The position numbers and the translations under genes are program-made. The notes below the pieces were generated by a model. It did no database searches. It was not told the DNA's origin and worked only from the letters and a program-made list of their open reading frames with translations. From Rhodospirillaceae bacterium (lineage in GTDB: Bacteria; Pseudomonadota; Alphaproteobacteria; Rhodospirillales; Rhodospirillaceae), in NCBI GenBank assembly GCA_040219235.1, contig JAVJSV010000012.1, positions 310,001 through 374,000 of the forward strand: 64,000 bases of DNA. The letters run 5' to 3'. Below are positions 16,842 through 24,369 of the stretch, one piece after another; position 1 is the first letter of the stretch; each line of letters starts with the position of its first letter.

Positions 16842-17435
16842 ATGGCGTTATATTTTGAACGGCTCAAACAGACATGCGGCAGTTTCGTTACGGGGGTCGC
16901 GATTCTTATTGTGCTCACGTCTGGGTATGCCGCCGCGCAAGGAACAGCCGTCCGCCGCACCACGTTATTGGTGGAAGATATCGGTCGCTCCATCGATTTT
17001 TATCAGCGCCTTGGCCTCACGCCGTGGTTTGAGCGCTCCTCCACTGATACGGACGAAGGCGGTGTGATCGGCGCACTTGATTTGCCGCTGACGTCTGATC
17101 CCAAGATTGGTCGCATCGTCATTATGCGCGGTAACGATGATCGTATCGGTATGATTGGTCTGCTCGGCTATCAGCGTCCGCCTCTGGCCAGCGCCCGTGG
17201 CAACCTCATGGGTCTCGGGGTCGGCGATATCATCATTATGATCGAAACCGACGATATTAATTTCGTCTACAACCGGCTTCAGGAAACCGGGGCCCGGTTC
17301 CACACAGCGCCCGAGAGGTTTGAAGTCACCAACGCGGACGGTTCCGTGCGCGACACCGGCTACCGCATGTTTGTCTATGATCCGGATGGGCACCTGATTG
17401 AAGTGTCCGAGCCTGAAACCCGGGACCCCGGGTAA
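16842..17435 (+). CDS. Exported VOC-fold (glyoxalase/dioxygenase-like) protein
   Basis: 197 residues. A Sec-type signal peptide (residues about 8-32, CGSFVTGVAILIVLTSGYAAAQG) precedes a vicinal-oxygen-chelate fold. The two beta-alpha-beta halves are visible as TTLLVEDIGRSIDFYQRLGL (about 40) and VFVYDPDGHLIEVSEPE-like at the end. The C-terminal metal-ligand Glu in LIEVSEPE is present; a first-half His ligand is not obvious. ATG at 16842 directly follows an in-frame GTG, and AAAAGGA lies upstream. VOC proteins are usually cytoplasmic, so the signal peptide is notable. Specific reaction unknown. Confidence 0.8.
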   Translation: MALYFERLKQTCGSFVTGVAILIVLTSGYAAAQGTAVRRTTLLVEDIGRSIDFYQRLGLTPWFERSSTDTDEGGVIGALDLPLTSDPKIGRIVIMRGNDDRIGMIGLLGYQRPPLASARGNLMGLGVGDIIIMIETDDINFVYNRLQETGARFHTAPERFEVTNADGSVRDTGYRMFVYDPDGHLIEVSEPETRDPG

Positions 17436-17491
17436 ACAACACAGTTGAAAAATTAATGTGCAGGCTGGGCTTTCTCTTGCGGTGTTTCAAC

Positions 17492-18283
17492 TCAACTTAG
17501 CACCAAAATTATGGTAAATGGTAGCAATCCAGAAACAAGCAATGGGCCAAGAAGGCGTGCTGCCAGCGCTCGTTCTAAGCTACTACGATCACGAGTACGA
17601 GAATTAAGAAACCGCAGCCATAGTGCCGAGTCAATCGCAACTAAGGGCAACCCTAAACTTAGTAATACAAAACTTGTGACCAAAAAGGTTTTGGCTTGTG
17701 GTTGGCCTGTGGCGACAACGTAAAAAACTGCAGCTACCATAGAAAAAAACCATACTGCCGCACAGGCAAGAGTCTTAAGCATTGTGCTGTCTGATGAAAT
17801 AAAGACACTTAAGGTGAGCAGTAAAAGGATTGAGTATGAGAAGAGTGTGGACGGAAAAAGAAAGCTACCTGCTTCACCGGCCCATAATTCTGGGCTCCAG
17901 ATGGCATGTGTAAATAATACCGCTGCAGCTGTGTAAGTTACCGTCGTAAGTTTGATGATTAAGAAAAGCGAGCGTGAGTAATGTTGCCAGAGAAGGCTGC
18001 CAATAAACACAACACTCGTAGCTAGCCCGACATTGTCGTTATTTGTCCAATCTGGTCTGCCCCCAAGTAAAAAGAATCCAATGCATAAAATACAGATCAC
18101 TAGGATTAAGTATGTTTGTCTACCCCGGGTTTGGCGCTCGATTTCAATCCTGCTTACTGGACTGTCTCTTGATACTATTTCAAACGACTGGGCTAGGTAG
18201 GTTGATAGCATTTTCGTTGAACCAATGATGAAATTTGGTAATCGAGGTTCGTGATTAACTTTAGGAAGCAGTTCCGCTAGCAT
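17492..18283 (-). CDS. AT-rich polytopic membrane protein of unknown function
   Basis: 263 residues with about six hydrophobic helices after a 50-residue cytoplasmic N-terminus (first helix TYLILVICILCIGFFLLGG). The layout resembles the membrane region that precedes catalytic domains in some bacterial adenylate cyclases, but no catalytic domain follows; the protein ends in a last helix GLLPFTIILVLS. Base composition is unlike its neighbours: two 60-base lines counted by hand (17641 and 18001) are 38 % and 45 % G+C, against 63 % for a line in the adjacent ggt gene. Possible recent acquisition or truncated sensor. Confidence 0.65.
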   Translation of the reverse strand: MLAELLPKVNHEPRLPNFIIGSTKMLSTYLAQSFEIVSRDSPVSRIEIERQTRGRQTYLILVICILCIGFFLLGGRPDWTNNDNVGLATSVVFIGSLLWQHYSRSLFLIIKLTTVTYTAAAVLFTHAIWSPELWAGEAGSFLFPSTLFSYSILLLLTLSVFISSDSTMLKTLACAAVWFFSMVAAVFYVVATGQPQAKTFLVTSFVLLSLGLPLVAIDSALWLRFLNSRTRDRSSLERALAARLLGPLLVSGLLPFTIILVLS

Positions 18284-18359
18284 ACTATCGGTTAGGAATG
18301 TGACGCTAATATAAAATTATTCATTCTTGGTTTTTACCCGGCGCAGAACTCAAATCCTC

Positions 18360-20135
18360 TTAGTCGCCCATCACCGTGCCTTCGCGCCGTGGGTCAGCCC
18401 CGCCCCAAATCATGCCGCCTTGAACGGCCAGGGCATGCACCCCGCTGGGGAAGTTGCCAACGCGCACCCGGTGGCCCAGGGCTTCTAAAGCCGCTTTGTG
18501 TGCTTCCAGCGCGGTGCCGCCTTCTAAAAAAACGGTCGGTCCAAACAGCAGAATATTTGGAAGGTTGGTGGCCTCTTGGGGGGTCATCTTCCAGTCGAGC
18601 ATGGCAATCAGTGTTTTCACCACCAGCGGCACAATGGCCATACCGCCGGGTGAGCCGGACACCGCAACAATTTGGTTGTTCTCATCAAAGACGATAATCG
18701 GGGCCATGGAACTGCGGGGGCGTTTGCCGCCTTCCACCCGGTTGGCCACCGTGCGTCCTTGAGCCACAGCGTCGTAAGAAAAATCTGTCAGCTGGTTGTT
18801 CAGCAGGAAGCCCCCAGCCATCAGGTGTGAGCCAAAGGCCCCCTCGATGGAACTGGTCATGGACACGGCGTTGCCCTGATCATCAATGACAGAAATATGG
18901 GTGGTGGAGGGGCGTTCAAAGTCGCGGCCTGGGCCGTAGTTAAACGTGCCCTTCTGCGGCGGCTTGCCGGCCTCGACCTTGCTCATACGGCGGGCAGGAT
19001 CAATCAGCGCCGCACGGTCTGAGATATAGCCCCTGTCAATCAGGCCGTCTTGTGGCACCGGCGAAAAGTCTGGATCGGCGATATAGGTGGCGCGGTCGGC
19101 GTACACCAGCCGGCTGGCCTCGACAAACAAATGCGCTGCCTCTACCGACCAAGGTTCCATGTTTGGCAGGTCGAATTTTTCCAGCAACCCAAGAGTCTGA
19201 ATCACGCCAATGCCGCCGGAGGTGGGCGCGGGCATGCCGCAAATTTTGTAGATCCGGTAGGGCGCGCACAATGGAGTGCGCTCGACCGCCCGGTAATTTG
19301 CCAAGTCGTCCAGCGTTATATCAGCCGGGTTGCGTGTGGTTTCCTTCACGCGCATGACAATCCGCTCCGCCACGTCGCCGTGATAAAACCCGCGTCGTCC
19401 TTCGGTGGCAATGGTTTTTAAGGTTATGGCCATGCGGGGGTTGGTCAGAACCGTCCCTATGGGCTTTGGTGTAAGGTCAGCCTGATAGTACAGCTCGGCC
19501 GGCAACCTGATTTTCCGCAACTCTTCGTCAACGTCGAGCAGGCGGAACAGCCGCGGGGAAATTTCAAATCCTTCCTCAGCAACTTTGATGGCCGGGTCAA
19601 ACAGCGTCGCCCACTTCAAGGCACCATGACGCTGGTGCGCCAGCTCCATCACGGCGACCAGGCCGGGCACCCCAACCGATTTTCCACCGATGACAGCGCG
19701 CTGCCGCAGCATCGCTTTGCCGTCTGCGGTCAGGAAACGCTTTTCGGTGGCGGTCGCCGGCGCGGTTTCGCGCCCGTCATAGGCATAGAGTTCTTGTGCT
19801 GAATTATCCCAGTATAGAATGAACGCACCGCCGCCGATGCCCGAGGACTGTGGTTCCACCAAATTCAAAACCAGTTGTACGGCCAGCGCGGCGTCGAGGG
19901 CATTGCCCCCCGCTTTGATGGCGTCGTAGCCGGCCTGTACAGCAATAGGATTGGCCGCAGCGACCATAAACTTGGAGGCTGTATCGCCTTTTTGTTCTAC
20001 CAGTCCACTCGACGCTTCCGGGAAGTTTACATCCTGGGCGTGTATCGCCGTCGAAGTTAAAAACCCTAAGCTCATCGCGACAGCGAACACCTGGCGGCGG
20101 CTTATTAAACGGTCGAAAAATGAGAAGAGGAGCAT
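18360..20135 (-). CDS. ggt: Gamma-glutamyltransferase (glutathione hydrolase)
   Basis: Periplasmic enzyme that cleaves the gamma-glutamyl bond of glutathione and related compounds. It is made as a proenzyme that self-cuts before a Thr. The new N-terminal Thr lies in PSTTHISVID near residue 409, followed by the family's GNAVSMTSSIEGAFGS segment. The substrate-binding SGIGGGAF and GMPAPTSGGIG segments are also present. Starting at MLLFSFFDRL, a signal peptide ends near STAIHAQD. A further in-frame Met 15 codons upstream is less likely, as AGGAC precedes the chosen ATG. Single gene, no operon partner. Confidence 0.92.
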   Translation of the reverse strand: MLLFSFFDRLISRRQVFAVAMSLGFLTSTAIHAQDVNFPEASSGLVEQKGDTASKFMVAAANPIAVQAGYDAIKAGGNALDAALAVQLVLNLVEPQSSGIGGGAFILYWDNSAQELYAYDGRETAPATATEKRFLTADGKAMLRQRAVIGGKSVGVPGLVAVMELAHQRHGALKWATLFDPAIKVAEEGFEISPRLFRLLDVDEELRKIRLPAELYYQADLTPKPIGTVLTNPRMAITLKTIATEGRRGFYHGDVAERIVMRVKETTRNPADITLDDLANYRAVERTPLCAPYRIYKICGMPAPTSGGIGVIQTLGLLEKFDLPNMEPWSVEAAHLFVEASRLVYADRATYIADPDFSPVPQDGLIDRGYISDRAALIDPARRMSKVEAGKPPQKGTFNYGPGRDFERPSTTHISVIDDQGNAVSMTSSIEGAFGSHLMAGGFLLNNQLTDFSYDAVAQGRTVANRVEGGKRPRSSMAPIIVFDENNQIVAVSGSPGGMAIVPLVVKTLIAMLDWKMTPQEATNLPNILLFGPTVFLEGGTALEAHKAALEALGHRVRVGNFPSGVHALAVQGGMIWGGADPRREGTVMGD

Positions 20136-20326
20136 GGGGCGTCCTAAGCAAAAGCCGGTATTATATCGCATCCATATCACACCGCTTTGATGGGGTCAGC
20201 TTTAGGTTTTAAGTATCCTCTGGCGCGCTATGCGATCACGCCTGAGCAAACTCCACTGTAATTCAGCTTAAGACCCTTTAGTGTGCAAATATATATGTGT
20301 TTCCTTCAGGGAAGAGGATGACGATC

Positions 20327-21205
20327 ATGAGCGGTTACATCGATATCGTATGCAATCCCTTTACCCCCTGGGTGGTGGAACAGGGTCTGATGGGCGTCGA
20401 CGAAGATTTCAAGACGCAGGTCCGCATGGCGGGTGACGCCAAGGCCGGTGTGGACATCGACGACTATCTGAAAATGATGGACACGGCGGGCATCGAACGC
20501 TCATTGCTTATCGCGCATCGCTGTGGCGATCTGAATGTCAAAGGGTCCCATCACATTCCCTATGAGTACGTCCGCGATATTTGCCAGAAGTATCCGGACC
20601 GCTTTTCCGGTTTGGCGGGAATCGATACCACCAAGGGCATGGCGCAACTGCGCGAGTTGGAGGTCGCCATCAACGATTACGGCTTTGTCGGTGCCCATTG
20701 GTATCCGCACTGGTTTGCCATTCCCCCCGACGCGCCACAGATTTACCCCATCTATGCCAAGTGCTGTGAGCTTGACATCCCCATCATGATGCAGGTCGGC
20801 CAGAACCTGGTGTATTCCAAAGAACGCCGCTTGCCCTCGGTCGCCAAGCCGATCCTGTTGGATCAGGTGGCCATCGATTTTCCCGAACTGGTGCTCATTG
20901 GCATTCACATCGGGGTGCCGTGGACCGATGAAATGATCGCCATGTGCTGGAAGCACGAGAACGTTTATACGGCCGGTGATGCCTACGCCCCCAAGCACTG
21001 GCCGAAGCAATTGGTTCATTATGCCAATTCCTATGGCCGCCATAAGGTGATGTTTGGTACGGACTGGCCAGTGATTGATCCCGAGCGCGCCGTGCGTGAG
21101 GTGGGCGAATTTGGCATGCGGCCCGAGGCCCACCAAATGCTGATGCGCGACAATGCGCTGCGTCTGTTCAAGCGGATCAATTCAACAATATCATCAGCTT
21201 CATGA
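20327..21205 (+). CDS. Amidohydrolase family 2 protein lacking the HxH motif
   Basis: TIM-barrel amidohydrolase of the ACMSD/decarboxylase type, 292 residues, cytoplasmic. The late-barrel motif FGTDWPVIDPER (metal Asp near 247) and the IGIHIGVPWTDEM region are present. The first-strand metal motif normally reading DxHxH is here IDIVCNPFTP, without either His. GAHWYPHWF may supply alternative ligands. GAAGAGG lies 9 bases before the chosen ATG; an ATG three codons earlier has no space for a ribosome site. It is the first gene of a coupled operon, overlapping the ligase gene by ATGA. Probably a C-C bond or ring-cleaving step in a catabolic path. Confidence 0.8.
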   Translation: MSGYIDIVCNPFTPWVVEQGLMGVDEDFKTQVRMAGDAKAGVDIDDYLKMMDTAGIERSLLIAHRCGDLNVKGSHHIPYEYVRDICQKYPDRFSGLAGIDTTKGMAQLRELEVAINDYGFVGAHWYPHWFAIPPDAPQIYPIYAKCCELDIPIMMQVGQNLVYSKERRLPSVAKPILLDQVAIDFPELVLIGIHIGVPWTDEMIAMCWKHENVYTAGDAYAPKHWPKQLVHYANSYGRHKVMFGTDWPVIDPERAVREVGEFGMRPEAHQMLMRDNALRLFKRINSTISSAS

Positions 21206-22746
21206 AGTCTTTTAATCCCAAAACGGTTTCAATCCCCCATTCGTTTCAGTCTATGACCATGGCGAAAGCCTTGCGGGCGACCACCCGGCGCAATCCAGGT
21301 AAAACGGCGATCACCCACAATGACAAAAGCCGCACCTATCAGGAGCTGTCCACCCGCACAGACCGCCTGACCGCCGCCGCCATTTCTGATCTCAAAATCA
21401 ACCCCGGCGATAACGTCGCCATCGTGGCCAAGAACAGCATTGAATATGTCGAAGTGGTGTGCGGCCTGCCCGAGGCGGGGGCCGCTGTCGCAACGGTCAA
21501 TCCAAAGCTGACCACCGCGGAAATTGAAGGCATTTGCAACGATGCCGGCGCGCGCGTTGTGTTTGTCGATGAGGCGTCCGCCGACGCCGTTGGCAACGCG
21601 ACGTTTGAAACCGTCGAACGCGTGGTCCATCTTGGCAAAGACTACGAAGCTTTGCTCAGCGCCGCTCAAACCCCAGACGCTTATCCCGTAATTCATGAAT
21701 GGGATACGTGGTGCATTCCCTATACTTCGGGGACAACCGGAAAACCAAAAGGCGTGTGCCTGTCGCACCGCTCGCGCTTGCTGGCGTTTTATCAGCAGGC
21801 GCTGGAGTTCGGCTGCTATTCACCCGATGATCGCTTTCTCGGCACCACGCCGATGAATCATGGCGCGGGCATTGCCTTTCCGCTGGCGGCCATCATGTTC
21901 GGCGGGTTCACGGAAATTCTGGATCATTTTGATCCTGAACTGCTGTTGAAGAAACTCAAAGAGGGCAATTTCGCCGGCGTGTTCACCGTGCCCACTCAGC
22001 ACCATGCGATTTTTGAACTCGAACAGGCCGTGCTTGATAAATATCGCAATGCACCTCTTAAAGCGGTGATCTCAAATGCCTCAGCTTTGCCGCAACATCT
22101 CAAACACGAGATCGTCGCGTATTTCGGCGAGGGTCTGTTGCACGAAACTTATGGCTCGACTGAGGCCGGCTTTGTCACCAATCTGCGCCCCTCCTATCAA
22201 CTGCAAAAAGAACGCTGCGTCGGCACGCCCTTCGCCCACACCTTTGTTAAGCTCACCGATGAGGACTTCACCGAGGTCGGCCCCGAAGAGCCCGGCGAGC
22301 TGTGGGTCAAGTCACCCTCAGCCTTTAACGGCTACTGGAACCGCCCGCAAGAAACCGACGCCGCCTTTCATGACGGTTGGATCACTGTGGGCGATGTGGC
22401 CAAACGGGATGAAGACGGTTTCGTCTATATCGTCGACCGCAAGACAGACATGGTCATCACCGGTGGCGTGAATGTCTATCCGCGCGAGATCGAAGCGCTG
22501 CTGTTCACCCATCCGGCCATCGCTGATGCGGCTGTCGTTGGTGTGCCCGACGATAAATGGGGCGAACGTCTGAAGGCTTTTGTGGTGCTCAAGGCCGGGA
22601 AAATTCTTGAGACCCCAGATTTAGTGGAGTTTTGCACAGGTCAGTTGGCCAGCTACAAAATCCCGAAGGAGATGGCGGTGATCGATGCTCTGCCGCGCAA
22701 CGCCAACGGCAAGGTGCTCAAGACGGAACTACGTAAGAAGGGGTGA
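21202..22746 (+). CDS. AMP-forming acyl-CoA synthetase/ligase
   Basis: ANL-superfamily ligase of 514 residues that should activate a carboxylic acid as an acyl-adenylate and then a CoA thioester. Motifs are P-loop YTSGTTGKPKG near 173, the A5 motif YGSTEAG near 316, hinge DRKTDMVITGGVNVYPREIE near 413 and the catalytic Lys in NANGKVLKTELRK close to the C-terminus. Second gene of the operon: it overlaps the amidohydrolase stop by ATGA and is followed 4 bases later by a MIP18-like gene. This context suggests CoA activation of an acid made or used by the flanking amidohydrolases. Confidence 0.9.
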   Translation: MKSFNPKTVSIPHSFQSMTMAKALRATTRRNPGKTAITHNDKSRTYQELSTRTDRLTAAAISDLKINPGDNVAIVAKNSIEYVEVVCGLPEAGAAVATVNPKLTTAEIEGICNDAGARVVFVDEASADAVGNATFETVERVVHLGKDYEALLSAAQTPDAYPVIHEWDTWCIPYTSGTTGKPKGVCLSHRSRLLAFYQQALEFGCYSPDDRFLGTTPMNHGAGIAFPLAAIMFGGFTEILDHFDPELLLKKLKEGNFAGVFTVPTQHHAIFELEQAVLDKYRNAPLKAVISNASALPQHLKHEIVAYFGEGLLHETYGSTEAGFVTNLRPSYQLQKERCVGTPFAHTFVKLTDEDFTEVGPEEPGELWVKSPSAFNGYWNRPQETDAAFHDGWITVGDVAKRDEDGFVYIVDRKTDMVITGGVNVYPREIEALLFTHPAIADAAVVGVPDDKWGERLKAFVVLKAGKILETPDLVEFCTGQLASYKIPKEMAVIDALPRNANGKVLKTELRKKG

Positions 22747-22750
22747 TCAC

Positions 22751-23146
22751 ATGACCATGTGCGGTGCTGATGAGTTAGACTCTGCAATTGCCGCGGTTTG
22801 GTCTTTACTCAAGTGCGTGCCTGACCCGTGCCACGCTCTGTCTGGCCATGACTTAAGTATCGTTGATCTCGGTTTGGTCAATGATGTTGTCCGCGAGGGC
22901 GACGCGCTGCGCATCAGCGTGACCTTTACCGATCCCAGTTGCGTTTTTTCCTATCAAATCATCATGGACCTGGAAGACCTCGCGGAAACCCTAGACGGCG
23001 TCTCGGAGATTACGGTGACGTCCGACCCCTATCCTCTGTGGACGGAAGACCGTCTCAGCGACAAAGCCCGCAAGGTGTTTGCTGACAAGCGCCAACGTTT
23101 CGGTGTTGCAGAGGTCACTCAGCCAAACCAGGAGCGTCACCAATGA
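22751..23146 (+). CDS. MIP18/PaaD-like (DUF59) protein
   Basis: 131-residue protein with the DUF59 fold. LSIVDLGLVNDVVREGDALR matches the family's first strands, and TDPSC carries the conserved cysteine in the place of the usual TxPGC. MIP18/SufT/PaaD proteins assist Fe-S cluster maturation; PaaD helps the phenylacetyl-CoA oxygenase. Start ATG at 22751 follows AAGAAGGGG. It is sandwiched between a ligase and a Tat-exported amidohydrolase, overlapping the latter by ATGA. No Fe-S enzyme is visible in the operon itself, so its client is unknown. The C-terminal 45 residues are hydrophilic and unlike PaaD. Confidence 0.75.
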   Translation: MTMCGADELDSAIAAVWSLLKCVPDPCHALSGHDLSIVDLGLVNDVVREGDALRISVTFTDPSCVFSYQIIMDLEDLAETLDGVSEITVTSDPYPLWTEDRLSDKARKVFADKRQRFGVAEVTQPNQERHQ

Positions 23147-24333
23147 CAGACTCACCCTCCGGCGTTGATCGCCGCGCCGCTTTAAAAACCCTTGGTGGTG
23201 TTGGGGCTGGGGCGGTCGCCGCCTCCCGTGGCGTTGCGCCTGCGGTCGCAGGGGCGGGCTGGTCGCCCGATCCCCATCCCATGGCTGAGAAGATGTTCGT
23301 CATTGATGGGGTCGCGCATTGCTACAATCACGCGCCGTACAACCGCCGCATCAAACGCGCCAGTGTCAATAGCATCAACACCACCCACCGCTATCATGAA
23401 GCCTGCACCCCAGAGGCTTATCGTCTGACCTATGCGCAATGGGCGCGCGACTGGCAGCCCGATGAAGTCATGGATCTGATGTTTCTGGAAAGCCACACAG
23501 ACATGATGATCATGCATTCAGTGCCAATGTATGATCTTCATTATGATGGTCTGGTGTCCAACGAGAAGGGCGCTTACCTCAAAGGCAATTTTCCAGATCG
23601 TGTGCTGTGGTACGGTGCGCTGGATCTGTTTGATCCCTACGACTCGGTCCTCGCAAAAGCCGATCAGCTTATTGATCAAGGCGCTGACGGGATCAAATTC
23701 TATCCCACCCGCATCAATTTTGAGACCCGCGCTCCGGAGTCCTGGTTAATGGACGACGAAAAATTGGCCTTCCCCGTGTTCGACCGCCTGCAAAGCAAAG
23801 GTGTGAAACACCTCGCTGTCCATAAGTTGGTTGGGCATGTTGGCCCGGCTACGGCGGCCTTGGGTGTGGACGATCTCTACAAAGCGGCAGAAGCGTTTCC
23901 CGATCTCACGTTTCATCTTGTCCACGCGGGCTGGCAAAACTTCGAGGAGACCGCAGCCCTGATGAAAGCACGGGAGAACGTTACGGCGGTGATGGAGGGG
24001 CCGATGCTGTTTCCCCTTTTTGATATGAGCACCTTTATAAAGATGATGAATGTGTTCATGACACAAGTGGATTTAGACCGGTTGATCTATGCGTCGACTG
24101 CGGCTAATCAGCATCCCTATTGGATCATCAACGCCTTTTTCGACTTTCAGCCACCGGAGGGTGCGCCTTACGCATTGACCGATGAGACAAAAGCAAAAAT
24201 CCTCGGTGCAAATCTGGCGCGCTATCATGGCATCGATATTCCGGCCCAGCGACAAAAGATCGCCGGTGATAAGTGGTCCCAGTACAAACGCAGGAATGGC
24301 CTGCGCGAACCCTATATTATGCAGCGGTCTTAG
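23143..24333 (+). CDS. Tat-exported amidohydrolase-2 family protein
   Basis: 396 residues beginning with a twin-arginine signal (DRRAALKTLGGVGAGAVAAS) and a cut site near AVAGAG, so it acts in the periplasm after folding. The amidohydrolase barrel follows: MFVIDGVAHCYNH (first-strand metal region), GADGIKFYPTR (a possible Lys ligand), HLAVHKLVGH and FHLVHAGWQNFEETA. The late-barrel GTD motif is replaced by YASTAAN, so the metal site is divergent. Last of four coupled genes. Because it is exported while the ligase stays in the cytoplasm, it may process the substrate before uptake. Confidence 0.8.
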   Translation: MTDSPSGVDRRAALKTLGGVGAGAVAASRGVAPAVAGAGWSPDPHPMAEKMFVIDGVAHCYNHAPYNRRIKRASVNSINTTHRYHEACTPEAYRLTYAQWARDWQPDEVMDLMFLESHTDMMIMHSVPMYDLHYDGLVSNEKGAYLKGNFPDRVLWYGALDLFDPYDSVLAKADQLIDQGADGIKFYPTRINFETRAPESWLMDDEKLAFPVFDRLQSKGVKHLAVHKLVGHVGPATAALGVDDLYKAAEAFPDLTFHLVHAGWQNFEETAALMKARENVTAVMEGPMLFPLFDMSTFIKMMNVFMTQVDLDRLIYASTAANQHPYWIINAFFDFQPPEGAPYALTDETKAKILGANLARYHGIDIPAQRQKIAGDKWSQYKRRNGLREPYIMQRS

Positions 24334-24369
24334 CGACTAAGGTGCATCGCCCGACAGAAGGAAGAGTTC

